From Ptychodera flava (lineage: Eukaryota; Hemichordata; Enteropneusta; Ptychoderidae): a DNA stretch of 64,000 bases. Positions within the stretch are counted from its first letter, which is position 1, and every line of letters starts with the position of its first letter. Below are positions 1-11,424 of this stretch, in pieces. Below the pieces are notes generated by a model. That model saw only the letters and a list, made by a program, of their open reading frames with translations, searched no databases and was not told the origin of the DNA. A program made the translations under genes and the position numbers. Where the stretch lies: assembly GCF_041260155.1 (NCBI RefSeq), contig NC_091944.1:24043332-24107331 (forward strand), in the 5' to 3' direction.

Positions 1-7
1 TGTAAAT

Positions 8-345
8 GAGCCCTCAACATGGGCTGCAGCAAGTTTGCCATTGTTGGATGAAGCGCCATCATTTTAGGACTTTTCTATTTTGTGATGAAAAGCCTAAAAG
101 TCCCGACTTCTGACCATAGATGCCAAGGAAGAATGGTTTTGCTGCCTCTACCAATCAGCCTCTGTGGTGCATACCTCATCCAGAACATCAACCAAATCTG
201 GGAAGTTTCCAGCCATCAAAGGTTTTGGTGCACCAATCTTGCATTTGCCTTATGGATATGAGGTTGTGTCATACCCTCAGGGCATGCATGCCATTGAGTT
301 GCAGACATGTTGGTCCGAGATTAGTACAGTTTGCGATGCCAGAGT
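8..345 (+). repeat. Dispersed repeat, copy 1 (second copy at 13221-13560)
   Basis: This stretch and 13221-13560 align base for base over about 340 bp in the same orientation, with scattered substitutions. Shared runs include TTTGCCATTGTTGGATGAAG and CTGGGAAGTTTCCAGCCATC. It overlaps a coding-like segment, so it may be part of an older element's gene rather than a simple repeat. The similarity is seen directly; the identity of the element is not known. Confidence 0.8.
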
Positions 346-415
346 TTGTGCTAAGGGGTTATCTCATGTGCAGTTGAGGCTGCCAATGCCCCCCCATGCA
401 GTGCAGACTGTATAA
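164..415 (+). pseudogene. Unrecognised coding-like remnant
   Basis: An open frame of 83 codons reads MVHTSSRTSTKSGKFPAIKG at its start and ends LRLPMPPHAVQTV. Its composition looks protein-like, with a well-formed stretch around GAPILHLPYGYEVVSYPQGM, but I recognise no family. Most of it lies in the repeat also seen at 13221-13560, where the corresponding frame has decayed. Whether it was one exon of a larger gene or a whole small protein cannot be told. It may belong with the Polinton-type remains that follow, which is inference from proximity only. Confidence 0.3.
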
Positions 416-859
416 ACACTGACGGTGAAGCCTGTGCACACAGTGAAGATGATGAAGATTACGCTTCAAAAGAAAGAGAAGAGCCCTGGTCGAGTGGAAT
501 GGGGGAAGAAGTTGGCCAAGATCAGCTGGCAGAAAAAAGCAAGAGAAAGCAGAGAAAGTGGCCTACAAGGTCAGTGTGGCTCCCCTGAGAGTTGTCAGAG
601 GCACGGGAGGCAGCACACTCTCAGACTCAGTACAACAGTTGTTACATTCTCCAAGGGTTGGTTGGGATCACATTGACAGCTAAGGGCTTGTACAACTAAA
701 AACTTAAGCTGACTTGTCCTCCAGGCTATCTGCCTGCTATGGCAAAGACAGCTGGTGACGGGCCCCCTCGCCTTCCCCTTCTCTTCCTTGGGATCCAAAG
801 CATTCTCTTTACAAAATGGAATAATTTAATGAGTCTTCATTTCATTTTTATAGTTGTAT

Positions 860-1480
860 TTACTACATGATAAACACCAAGACCCTTGTCACCACTTTGT
901 ACGAAGGAGCTTTGCTGGCAGGTATGACAGTTGTCTACTCGATGGGCGCCGGAGACATACTGAAAATAGAGATCAGCTACCCTGATAAACCCTCCTTAAA
1001 CAGAACCTTCAAACTTTTGGGGACCTGTGGCAGTGGCTGTTTCATCGGAAAGACGTACTTGAGCAGAAAAACATTATTCCGAAAGATCAAACTCTTTGAA
1101 CACAAATCGTGGCAGTGGCAGTTGGTATAACAGTTGCCGGGGCAATTCTCAATGCAACTGTCTTCACCGATGGCAACGATGGCAATATGTGCTTGCCCAG
1201 AAACTGTCTGGCCAGGGGAAACCTTCAAAGCAGAGAGAGAAAGGCAAAACAGGGTGTTGGAGAAATTCAATCGAGACAGAGAGGCATATATTGAGCAGAT
1301 GCAGCAGATCCAAAATGGAAAAGACAGACAAAGAGCCAAAAACTCGAGGCTGAGAGAGGGCTGTCTTTGGAGGATGAGGACTTGCAGCTCTTTTCACAAG
1401 AGTTGGGGGCACGGCCCCTCTTATGGCTGATGAGCCAAAATTCAAGAGTACTACACACCAAGCGCTTGACTAAAAAATTG
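860..1480 (+). pseudogene. Possible Polinton accessory-gene remains (fossil)
   Basis: The plus strand carries two protein-like pieces. The first (about 867-1130) has a hydrophobic segment, LYEGALLAGMTVVYSMGAGD. The second (about 1110-1450) has a short hydrophobic stretch, VGITVAGAILNATVF, followed by a charged, probably helical run EKFNRDREAYIEQMQQIQ. This order (small membrane-like protein, then a charged coiled-coil protein) resembles small accessory proteins I associate with Polinton/Maverick elements. That link is from memory and weak. The segment is broken and old. A family B polymerase fossil of the same element class lies at 17.9-19.7 kb. Confidence 0.3.
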
Positions 1481-1544
1481 GAATCGATCAATTTCGCAGC
1501 AGGCCTTGTCAACAGCCTTGTTGTCTTTGTCCTTGGATTGTAGC

Positions 1545-1775
1545 AAGTCACCTGCTGCTCAATTTTGCCGCTGACTTGCTGTTTGACTTGCTGTATTCTC
1601 TCTGTCTCTCTAGTGCATGACCTGTGCAGTTGTTTGTGTGTGTGAGGCGGTGGCTGGCTTGTTGTCTTTGAAGACATTTGCCGAATCTTCGGGCCCTAGC
1701 TGCTGTCTTGCAGCCAACTTGCTGCTTGACTTACCGTATTTCTCTATGTCTCTCACGAGCTAGACATTTACTAAC
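1545..1775 (+). repeat. Degenerate duplicated repeat with CTTGCTGCTTGACTTGC core
   Basis: Two or three copies of a segment reading roughly CTTGCTGTTTGACTTGCTGT followed by TCTCTCTGTCTCTC occur at about 1557-1615 and 1715-1765. A clearly related copy, CTTGCTGCTTGACTTGTTGT, lies near 57940-57985 at the far end of the window. The shared sequence suggests that the two ends of the window carry pieces of the same repeat family. Confidence 0.55.
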
Positions 1776-1779
1776 GATT

Positions 1780-2480
1780 GTATGAGACATCAGCAATGTA
1801 AGATGAAAAATAGACAAACCATGCTCACCTTCGTCCAAAGCCAAAGCCCAAAGACCCATGAAAATCTACACCCCCAGCAGAGGCTGCTACCCCTCCCTTA
1901 CTCTCTTTCGACTTGCAGAGGGCATACATCACCACTTGACTCCGACACTAAGGTGAAGATCCTCCATTTCATTCTGGCATGGGGAGAAGAAGCCTGTCAT
2001 CCTCGAGAACACGGTCTGGTCCTGTGTGACCACATCACTAGCAGTGCGGTGGTCATTTGCATCTACTCATTTGTTTGTAGCTGGATAGCCGGGTTGCACA
2101 ACTTTGCCCTCCAAGAGGTAGCTATAATAAGACTAAAAATATAATAGCCATCGTAGGTGCAATGCAGCCTCTTAGGCGTGCCCCTCGTTTTGGGGGATCT
2201 GATTGGCCCTAGCTGCCTTTTGTGGGGCAGCTGCTTGGTCAGCCCGCATGTTACCGTGGGCGAGGGTGTCAACCCCATTTTTGGTGATCCAGCACTTGCT
2301 GTTGAAGGGAGACATAGAAACCTTGTTCAAGAGCTGTCCATAGATATGATGCCCCACGGAATGCAGCACGCCCATGCCATTGCAGAAGCTCCTCCTGCTG
2401 AAGAGGGCCTCTTTGAACTGCTTGTGGTGGATGAGCCGCATCAGCACTTCTTTCCGCGCCCTTCGCCCTCTAGATGACTG
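1780..2480. other. Unassigned, with short open frames
   Basis: Open frames of 106 codons (2157-2477, plus) and 91 codons (2172-2447, minus) overlap each other. Neither shows a motif I recognise. GC content is higher than in the following 6 kb, which fits the edge of a decayed coding region. No promoter or splice structure can be argued. Confidence 0.3.
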
Positions 2481-3655
2481 CTTCCCTGTCCTCTTGGATT
2501 GAGTACATCATCTTAGAATGCAGGCCAGTATTCTCAGCAAAAGGGCGCCTGACACACACGTTTTATCTTGCCAATCATATTCTAGTTCTCTTTACTGCAG
2601 GCCTACTGGCCCTTTTTTTGTTTCATAATGACGTGTCACTCTTTTGCCACTCGTACAGAGAGTCTAATCCACCTTTAACTCTAAGTTAAAAAATTCGCCG
2701 AATTTCCTCGTTGCACAGCTTAACTTTGATGAAAGGGTTGCAGATTCAATTTCCGTATATGTTGACCATTCCATTAAGATATTTTGGCAAAATATCATGC
2801 ATGCATTTCATGCAGGTATTCTAAACATACCTATGCGATAATTGTTCATATGCCAGAAAATGGTGAAAAATACAGTCAACAGCCAAACGATCGTTAACTC
2901 TTCAATTCGTAAAGAAGGGAAAGTAAAAAAAAATAATTAAACAAAACGATAGAGTTTTAGTCAATCTTCATCAGATGTGTTATCTAAAATATGTAAGACA
3001 TTACAGCGTATTGAAAAAGTTAAACCTACAGGTTTTTTAGATGCATTTCTTGCATTTTACGACGTGGTAAATAAGCTCACTTAACCATAGAAAAACAATG
3101 GCGTCTAATACACCGAACAAATTGCACACTTCTTGTTGGTGCTTATTCCTGCATTTTGAACGACTAATGATGAAACTGTGATCCTTTGATTAATACACAA
3201 CATTCCTATCGTTCTATATTTTTGAATTTCTTCAGGAAAATTGTTTTATTTGCATTTGATTTATTCCGATCACTTAAATATACTGTTGCCGTCAATAATT
3301 GGTGCTCTGACAGCATGTAAAGATATAGAAGGGTCTAAAAGGAATAATTCACGAAAAACACAATGGAACTATTTTGTGATTATAAGATGAAGAGTAAAAG
3401 TCACAGAATGTGCTCTCTAAGAGAGGGTTTACTCAAAGCATTTAGTAATTATCAATTTTTCTAGTGAAAACATCAAAACTGTAATTATTGAATTAAATGT
3501 GAAAGTAGTATTAAAAAAATGTAGTATTTAAAGCCATCTGCTTTTCAAAAATTGTAAATTTATCCTTTTTGACAATTTTTAAAGGATAATTGATCTCATT
3601 GATACACATTCTTGAAAATGTCAAGATTAGAGGTGAAAACTTGATGATTGCTGTA
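2481..3655. other. AT-rich stretch, nothing recognised
   Basis: No open frame above about 70 codons, no inverted repeats and no tandem structure were seen apart from poly-A and poly-T runs near 2926 and 3515. No gene or element can be supported. Confidence 0.5.
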
Positions 3656-4115
3656 TTGTTTAGAGGACCTGGATCCATTTGAAGGTTTCGGGATCATATC
3701 TGATTGCTTCTTTACTATTTCAAAGTGCCTCTCTAGGACAGTCCTTAAATATGTTTAGGGGTCATATCTAAGTGGTCTCTTAAAAAGATTAAGGGACACA
3801 TCAGGGTGGTGCCCGAAAGTTTCAAGGACTGATCTGGGTAGTCCCTGAAAGTTTCAAGGTCACATTAGGATATTCCTTGAAAAATTCAGGGGCACCTCAG
3901 GTTGTCCCTGAAAGTTTCAAGGACTCTTCCGGGTGGTCCCTTGAAGTTTCAAGGTCACATCAGAGTGGTCCCTAAAATATCGAGGGACACATTAGGGTGG
4001 TCCCTGAATGTTTCAAGGACTCGTCTTGCAATGGCTGTCTTTGAAAGATTTTAGGTCATATTAGGATAGTCCTTGAAAGATTCAGGGACACCTCAGGTGG
4101 TCTCTGATAGTTTTC
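3656..4115. repeat. Minisatellite, ~32-bp unit (block 1, degenerate)
   Basis: Units of about 32 bp centred on GGTCCCTGAAAGTTTCAAGG recur throughout, with the alternative halves GACTCATCTGGGT and GTCACATCAGGAT. This block is more diverged than the related block at 5093-5365. The two are separated by about 980 bp of non-repetitive sequence. Confidence 0.85.
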
Positions 4116-5092
4116 AAGGACTCATACTTTTAGTCATGTTCATGCTACAATCACAGTTGGCAACTGAGTTGCTGACATCATTGTCGAGATCGGGAACAGC
4201 ACTGTCGTGTCACTCCACAAAGGACCGTGGTAACAGACATCAAATTCATCGGAGATATCCAGTATTCTGTTGCTTTCCATGTAGTGCTGTCATTAAATAA
4301 TTGGGGTAATGGACGTCCTACACTCAGAATCGGCAACCTTTCCAGACGAAGGAATTAGTGCAGAAGTCAAAATTCATTCAAACATCACGCTGTTTACACA
4401 CTCGACTTGAAAATTGCAGAGCCTCACAACAATGTGACCGTGACCTTTACTATATTAATTAGCAAGGACCATTTTAGTTGGTGTACGATTCAGTGTCTAG
4501 CTTAATGAGAAAAGTGTCATTGACTACATCTCCAAATTAATTATGAAGGTTGTAACATACAACCACAGTATTTTAAATGGTGGGAAAACTTTACAGCATA
4601 AAAGAACAACATGTACCTTACCTAGGACCTTACACAATCGCGCACAATCCTAGATGCCCCTGTAGAGTAAAATGGAATGTGCCATCATGAACTGATTGTT
4701 TGCGAATAATTAATGTTCACTGTTCAGACCAGCGGCGCGTCAGCTAGGCACTGCATAACTCAACCACAGTCCCTCCAACCAGCGAGTAAATTACCATGAA
4801 TCGTCAAGGACTGCTCGTCTAAGTCGACTAAAGGTTCAGCCATTGCCCAGTTTATCACATTTATGCTGGGAAGAACATGCCTTGTAGATCTCGTCGTGTG
4901 ATAATTACGCAAAGACGTGTTTTGGAGCCGGCCGCGATGAGGACGCTGTGTTAAGCCATTACATAACCATAACTTCGACTGTCATGAATATTGACGCTGT
5001 ATGTGCAGGACGGTGGACCAAATCTTTACAGTGATTCTTCTGCCTGTCAGCTTTACCAAGTAATGCTTTTGAATGCACAAGCTGACGGCGGA
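4116..5092. other. Non-repetitive spacer between minisatellite blocks
   Basis: This spacer separates two blocks of the same 32-bp minisatellite. It holds open frames of 75 and 62 codons at most, both partly made of repeat units. It could be an insertion into one original array, but no terminal repeats or flanking duplication were found to show that. Confidence 0.45.
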
Positions 5093-5365
5093 GGTCACAT
5101 CAGGATAGTCCTTGAAAGGTTCAGGGTCTCATCTGGGTGGTCCCTGAAACTTTCGAGGTCACACCAGGATAGTCCTTGAACGATTCAAGGTCACATCTGG
5201 GTGGTCCCTGAAAGTTTCAAGGACTCATCTGGGTGGTCCCTGAAAGTTTCAAGGACTCATCTGGGTGGTCCCTGAAATTTCAAGGTCATGTCAGTGCGGT
5301 CTCTAAAAGATTTAGGGTCTCCTCGGAGTGGTCCCTGAAAGCTGCAAAGACATTTCTGCACAGTC
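5093..5365. repeat. Minisatellite, 32-bp unit (block 2, well preserved)
   Basis: Successive GGTCCCTGAAA starts at 5203, 5235 and 5267 give an exact 32-bp period. Units read GGTCCCTGAAAGTTTCAAGG then ACTCATCTGGGT. The central three units are nearly identical, while the outer ones have drifted, as expected if turnover is centred in the middle. Confidence 0.9.
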
Positions 5366-6795
5366 GCTAAAAATTCTAGACAAAAACTGTTGGTTTTTGC
5401 CGTTAATATTTTAAGGTTTCAACAGACAGATGATATTGATTACATTTCTTTGCATGTACCAAAAACAGTTCATTTTTAACAGAAGGGCTGAAATAGTCCA
5501 GTGATTTTTAAAAATTTTCCTGCATTAATTAGCACACTCACAAGAAAAGGGTAGTTTTAATCAAATTTACCAGGTCTCATTTCCTTGTATATGAAATAAA
5601 TAATGTACAAGTCATTTTCTTAACATCCACCAAATCTTTTGAAAGAGAGATCACCAAGAAACATACACTACAGCAGAACTGATTTGGGTAGAGTTAGACG
5701 GCCATTTTACCATCGAAAAATTTAAAATTTTATCATGCATCGTTCGGAGAGAATAGCAAATGCCTACAGATCAACCTTGGAAAGGGAATTTGTATTTTCA
5801 CTTAAACCTAAACAAAATTGACAAATCAGTTACATTTAATGGGTTCTCCTTTCCTGAGAGCGGACGAAAAGCTAGACAAAAATGTAAAATTTGCCAGAGA
5901 TGTATTTGATGATTGTGCAATTATTAATAATTTATAAAATTTGCCATCGTCTTCAAACAAAAACACAGTTAGATTGATGATTTTTAAATAGATTATAACA
6001 AAATGCTCAAGATCTTATAATCACAAAATAATTCCAATTGTGTTGAAAACTGATTGATGTTTCTACCTTTTGAAGAATGTTCCATGCAACGAATTTGTGG
6101 CAAAAACACACAAATTATATATGTCATTTCTTTGGAAACACTCATTTTCCTAACCTTGATGTGTTTTGCCATTTCTAATTTATTGAGGCGCCATCTACCT
6201 GCCCTCCATTGTACAGGCTATTATTTGATTACATAAAAACTTCGTTATTGAATTACTAAGTTAATGTGTCTTGCTAGGGAATCTTTCTTCCCATGAAACA
6301 GGCTATAGCACAGACCCTTATAATACAGCAGCAAAGGATACCCAATATCTCGGCCTTCCACCCTACTGTTTTATACATTAAATTTGTGACTCAGAAGTGA
6401 TGGGTTCGGAAATACGCGATTCTGATTATTGCTCCTCAATGCTTAGTGATTCCAATGTCACACTCCCGTTCATGAGAGACTTACGAGATATGTGACTGGC
6501 TGTGGCCAATGGCATGTCGTAAATCAGTGACACCTGTCACCGCCATGGTTACTCTACCAAACTGTGCAGTCACTGATCAATTTTAATATTAAATTTACAG
6601 TTATGGCGGGACTGTGTAGTTTATCTGAATTTACCCTCGCCATGCCATCAATGTTCTACGTGTTTATTAATGCAGACAAAAAGCCGGCCCCGGGATGTTG
6701 ACCTGGCTGCAAACAACGCAGATTAGATAGAGCGTACCCGTATGCAAATTTCCAGCGGTAACTAAAGCAAGCGCCTTGATAGCCCTTATGTCGCG
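5366..6795. other. AT-rich stretch, nothing recognised
   Basis: The longest open frame is 60 codons. No tandem repeat, terminal inverted repeat or protein-like segment was recognised. Confidence 0.5.
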
Positions 6796-6985
6796 TCAGC
6801 ATGCTAGTCTTGGTGTTGTGCGTATTTTTATGTCGTTCTTGGATGCACGTACCATCATGTTAATCAATGTTTGTCATGAAGTAATCGTCGGCATGCTAGT
6901 CTTGGTGTTTTGCGTGTTTCTATGTTGTTCTGGGATGTACGTACCCATGTTAATGAATGTTTGTCATGCAGCAATTTCGCTGAAA
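6796..6985. repeat. 92-bp tandem duplication
   Basis: The segment starting GCATGCTAGTCTTGGTGTT at 6799 recurs at 6891, so the unit is about 92 bp. The copies also share ATGTTAAT(C/G)AATGTTTGTC. The duplication creates a 104-codon open frame (6776-7090), which is more likely a by-product of the duplication than a gene. Confidence 0.8.
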
Positions 6986-8365
6986 TGTAGCAACTCGCAC
7001 TGTGGCAGCCTTAAAAGGGAAATGTGCGCCCGACCATGCACTTGCGCATTCGATCTTCAATTCACTTTGGGTATATATTCATGGAGGTAAAAAAAGTTTC
7101 CCGAAAAGCTGAGCAATTCACACAAGCGAAGCCCAAAAATATTTACAGCGAAATGTTACTTGTTTCTTTTATTATGAGAATGTGTTGGCATGTTTTGTAT
7201 AAATTAAAGTTGATTGTGAACACGTGACTACTTTGTTGAGTGGCCGAGCTGTGAACGGACGCAGGGAAGCCACGGGGACGCCATGCGATGCAATTTCACT
7301 AGGCACCCGAAAATAGAGGAACGGCGGAGTTACAGCATGGTAGCTAGGTCACGTCAGTAGGCCCGTCAAACTAGCCGGGACTATAATCGTCTTTTCTAGG
7401 AAAACAAATATCAGTGTACTAGCGGCCAGTTCGGAAGTTTGTCTTGTTGGCAAACAAAAACAAAATTACAGACTCAGGGATGCAAGTCCCGATTCAGCGA
7501 CTTGAAATTTGGCTTGTCATAAAAAATTTACGACCAACTCTAAAATGTACCTTTCCCCAGAGCAGTTAAAGTTTTTTGAATACATATAAACTTTGGGTGG
7601 TGAAATTTGCACATCACGCGAGAACGAATTTGTACTAGTATGGGCATTACCGTAGCTAGATAACTGACATCGTCACAAATTACATTGAAGTGTCATTTCC
7701 TCTCCATACAAGAGACGAAAGAATTAAGCACAGCTTACAATGCGTCATAATCAGCCTTGTCCTGCTATGGCTTTCACTGTCGTCGCCAACAAGTTCTTAG
7801 TATCTTACAATACCAAAAATCCAAAACGTTTAAAACAAAATGAAATTGGATTAGACATGTATGCTAAAAGGCACAAGCATATTCCTTTCGATAGGTTGAT
7901 ACTATCCCATCAAAATTTAAAATAAAAATTGACCTGTGTTACTTTAAAAACTGAAGACCTGTATCACAGTAACCGTAACACCGTAGGAATTTCGACAGTA
8001 AAACAGCGATCTTACGCAAAACCAAAGACAACTCTGCTTCCGAGAAAAGATGGGAGTTTTTCTTTATTGTCACGGTCATTGGTTTTTCCGGATCACAGTC
8101 TTTTGTCTTTTATAGCACTGATACCAGAATGCAAAACAGGAAAATATGGGTGTCTACCGCATTAGAACTCGTATAATAGACCACAGTCCTTCCTCCTGTG
8201 CAGGGTGTTTGAATAGCACAAACCATCAAGACGACAGACATGGACAATTAGCGGCATGGGCCGTTTCTGGCGGTGCAACATTGATATATCAAAAAACCGA
8301 ACAAACAAATAAGCTTAAAGAAAAATTACTAGTCGATTTGACACTCGTATACCTCCAATGGTGAA
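6986..8365. other. Unassigned, short open frames only
   Basis: Overlapping open frames of 60-78 codons lie between 7740 and 8364 on the plus strand, with no recognisable motif. No repeat structure was seen. Host exons cannot be excluded but nothing supports one. Confidence 0.4.
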
Positions 8366-8609
8366 CCTAGAAATGTTCATTCCTATGAAGTTGTTTTGTT
8401 GATTTACATTCATTTGGGTACCTGAAACAATTTAAGTTTATTGCTAAGAATTGGTATTGGGCAACTATGGTCATTTGCATGATCCAAGATGGCCGTGTGC
8501 AACTCTCGTAATGTGGATAATCCAGAATGACCATCAAATCATCTCTAAAATTTAACTTTTTACCTTGAAATGCTCCTTCTTGATTTGCATTCATGTGAGT
8601 CTGAAACAA
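8366..8609 (-). repeat. ~155-bp tandem array, left part
   Basis: About one and a half units of a repeat that continues at 11515-11945 and appears inverted at 14405-14910. Diagnostic sequence is ATTTGCAT at 8473-8480 followed by CCAAGATGGCCG at 8484-8495, then AAATTTAACTTTT. The array is cut by the terminal-inverted-repeat element at 8612-11512: the text runs straight from CTGAAACAA here to TTTTAGCTTGTTGC at 11515, matching the intact order (CTGAAACAATTTAAG) seen within this block near 8422. Confidence 0.8.
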
Positions 8610-8611
8610 TA

Positions 8612-8702
8612 GACCTTATTCTTAAATGGCGGACGAGATCTCGTTAAGCTCGAGAAAGCACGTGAGTTTTGCTTGGGGGGGGGGGGCAACTTTACTTCCG
8701 GG
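8612..8702 (+). repeat. Left terminal inverted repeat
   Basis: Reads GACCTTATTCTTAAATGGCG at its start and ends near CAACTTTACTTCCGG after a run of about 14 G. It contains the palindrome CGAGATCTCG. It pairs with 11425-11512. Confidence 0.85.
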
Positions 8703-8844
8703 AAGCCATGCGTGCCGCGTACAGTGCATATGGAAGTCATTGGTGGACACGATTCCTGTAGCGCATATGGCTATTTTAAAAGAAGAGATTAGTCTTATAT
8801 GTCATTTCACCGATTCATAAACTTTTTAATATTCTGAAAAACAA

Positions 8845-8930
8845 CCCGCCCACAACCAACTCACTCAATTCCAATTCGCCCAATACTAATTCGCCCGATT
8901 CCATCTCGCCCGATGCCAACTCGCCCGATA
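8845..8930. repeat. 15-bp repeat cluster TCGCCCGATNCCAAC
   Basis: Five to six copies of roughly TCGCCCGATTCCAAC lie in a row. The reverse complement, CGGGCGAGTTGGTTAT, occurs as another cluster at 9238-9312. The two clusters are inverted and bracket about 300 bp. Confidence 0.85.
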
Positions 8931-9237
8931 CTATTTTGCAATGTTTTGAGTACCTTTTATTTCTGACAACAAATATTGCTAACATGGAGAACCACAGGTG
9001 CTGGCTTGAAATATGTGCCAACACGGACAAGTTTTCACGTTTTATAATCTCTTGAAAGAATAAATTTCGTTTGACTTCTTTACGTATAGGGATAGTTACT
9101 GCAGTTACTGGCTCACGTCTTTAGGAACAGCAGGACAGTCTTTCACGTCTTTCATGTCTGGCCCGGCATGAAAATAGCTGGCCTCGGGCCATCAGGTTAG
9201 CGTGCATGGAATCTACAACTACACCCCATCTCAAACA

Positions 9238-9312
9238 ACGGGCGAGATGGCTTCGGGCGAGTTGGTTATCGGGCGAGTTGGAATCGGACGAGTTGGTTCT
9301 GGGTGGGTTGGA
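9238..9312. repeat. 15-bp repeat cluster, inverted copy
   Basis: About five units of CGGGCGAGTTGGTTAT-type sequence, the reverse complement of the cluster at 8845-8930. It falls just inside the left inverted arm that ends near 9210. Confidence 0.85.
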
Positions 9313-9412
9313 AAAGGTGTGAGTTGACTGTAATGTCTGAAAATCATACATCAACACACAACAAAAATGTCACTATGGTGTAGATTCAGAGACGATACTT
9401 TGCTGATCTTCA

Positions 9413-9770
9413 TTGGAACACGAATTCATAACGCTAATTAACAAAATGCATCCTACTTTCAAATTTTCATATGAGAGTTCTTCACACAAAATAACACATC
9501 TTGATCTAGTCATTTACAATGTTCAACAAAAACATACTGGACACGAGAACACGCACAAAACCAACAGATCATATTTAAGTTCTTACAGAGAAAATCATGT
9601 CATCCAAAATCAACCTTCAAGGGCCTGATCATGAGGACATGTTACAATGAAGAGGACTTTAACAACAAAGTCAAAACATTTAATGAAAAGTTAATACAAC
9701 GAGAATATTCACAACAAGAAATATCAAACATAAATGCGGAAACAACTTACGCAACACTACCGACACACTC
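9413..9770 (+). pseudogene. Penelope-like reverse transcriptase remnant (C-terminal part)
   Basis: The translated plus strand reads FITLINKMHPTFKFSYESSS, then HKITHLDLVIYNVQQ, the segment that follows the catalytic palm in Penelope-like RTs (pattern F-x-N-x-x-HPTIKF...I-x-F-LDL-x-IY). A neighbouring frame continues with a GLIMRTCYNEEDFNNKVKTF-type thumb segment ending near KLIQREYSQQEI. At least one frame change and several stops separate these pieces. It looks closer to canonical Penelope/Poseidon/Neptune-type RTs than to the Naiad copies elsewhere in this window. No endonuclease domain is present. Confidence 0.65.
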
Positions 9771-10299
9771 ATAAATGCACAAGTCCACAGCTTGCGAAAT
9801 TCACGCCAACCCGATGGCCCGAGACCGGCTATTTTCATGCCGGACCAGTGACTTCTGCGGGATGTCCTGCTGTTCCTAAAGACAATGGCCAGTAACTTTC
9901 GCTATATGGAAAGAAGTTTACCCAAACGTTTTGCTAAGCTTAATACATTACAAAATTATTCAAAGACACGAAATTTATTTTTTCAAGAGATTTGCAAACT
10001 ATGAAATTCGCAAATAAAAACTTAACAGACTGATCGGTACTGCATCTAGCTATAGGCGAAAGACCTTACCTCATTTTTTTCGCGAGAGTGGAACGCTATT
10101 CAATATGCTCTCCATTTCTGAAGCATGCGTGAAATCTTGTTGTGGTCATAAAAGAGTCCTTGTTTAGCGTATCGACCGTGTCGAGGTAAACTGGATTTCC
10201 AGGACACAGCGACATTGCCCTTTAATATTATATCGTATACTGACAGCAACACAGTATCGAAATTACAATTGTTATTTGAGTTGGTGAAATTTCCAATAT

Positions 10300-10660
10300 A
10301 GAATATTTACCCACAGTTTTAGACAAGTCTAGTATCGTATAGTCGGACTACGGAAATCGGGCTCGGCCAGACCGCTGGGCTAGATCTGTAATGTAGTGAA
10401 ATCCCAGATATACATCGAATATTTACCCGCAATTTGACAAGTATAGTATCGTCTAGTATCGAAGTAATAGTCGGATTGATGAAGTTGGGCTTGTCAAGAT
10501 CTGTGAGATGGTAAATTCTCATATATATTATTGGATATTTACCCGCGATATGACAGTCTAGAATCAACTAGTATCGATATTAGAGTTCCGAATATTTTTC
10601 GGCAATTTAACATAGACCAGACGTGCCGGAGACACAAGGCAAGTCATTCCAGTATCGATA
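10300..10660. repeat. ~117-bp tandem repeat
   Basis: GAATATTTACCCACAG near 10300, GAATATTTACCCGCAA near 10417 and GGATATTTACCCGCGA near 10533 give a period of about 117 bp. Each is followed within about 30 bp by a CTAGTATCG-type sequence. A looser TAGTATCGATATTAGAG motif continues to about 10870. Confidence 0.75.
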
Positions 10661-11424
10661 TTAGAGTCCCAATTGCCGATAAAGATGAAGTAAATATCTA
10701 TGATTTCACAGATTGGGCGTTTCTAGACGCAAGGCAAAGTCATTTTGAAATTGTCTAGTATAGATTATTAGAGTCCCAGCCTGAGGTAAAATACCGGCAA
10801 TTTCGCAAATCTGGCGGGCCACGACACAAACCAAGTCTTTCCTGTGTTGTCTAGTATCAATATTATACCCGATATATAGATTGTTATGTATGACAGAAAT
10901 ATTTGGTTTCGAAACATAGCGTCAAATGATCACACTGTCATTCGACAGCCCCATTACGGCTACGTCTAGCCATGGCTTATATCTACACCAATAGCCGAAC
11001 ACACAAAATCAAACATGAAAACAGAGAAGATAAAAATAGTGTAGGCGATGTGAGGAGCCGCTTTTCCTTTATTACATTCAAAATCTAGTTTGATTGTTAG
11101 CTTCTATGTTTTGTACATAGCCTGCATGGACCAGTCGATAGGATCGCAGGGTTTTGCATTGCCGCATGGAGTCACCGTTCTATCATTTCCTCCATGCCAA
11201 AACCACTAGAAATACATTTAAGCTTAAGGTCTCTCGTCCAGTCCTCTTGAAATTGATCGAACCGTAGAGAGATATATATTGCGATCCTTTAGAAATGCTT
11301 TCAGCTCAGACGCCTTCCACCATTTCAGTATTTTGTAGGTCAGAGTACTTTTAGGAAGATCGGCTGTGTTCTGCTCATCACTGTCGTACGCCATGCATGA
11401 CTTGTAAACCATGCTAGTATTCAC

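Larger units (their letters stand above)
9034..10008. mobile_element. Inverted-arm structure enclosing a PLE remnant
   Basis: The left arm (about 9034-9210) and right arm (about 9788-10008) are inverted copies. Shared landmarks are ATCTCTTGAAA with AATAAATTTCG, the TAGGAACAGCAGGACA segment, CGGCATGAAAATAGC and CTCGGGCCATC. The arms differ by small insertions. The enclosed ~580 bp contain the 15-bp repeats and a Penelope-like RT fragment. Penelope-like elements are known to leave complex inverted and tandem copies, so the arms could be such terminal repeats. They could also be a foldback element that captured the fragment. Confidence 0.6.
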
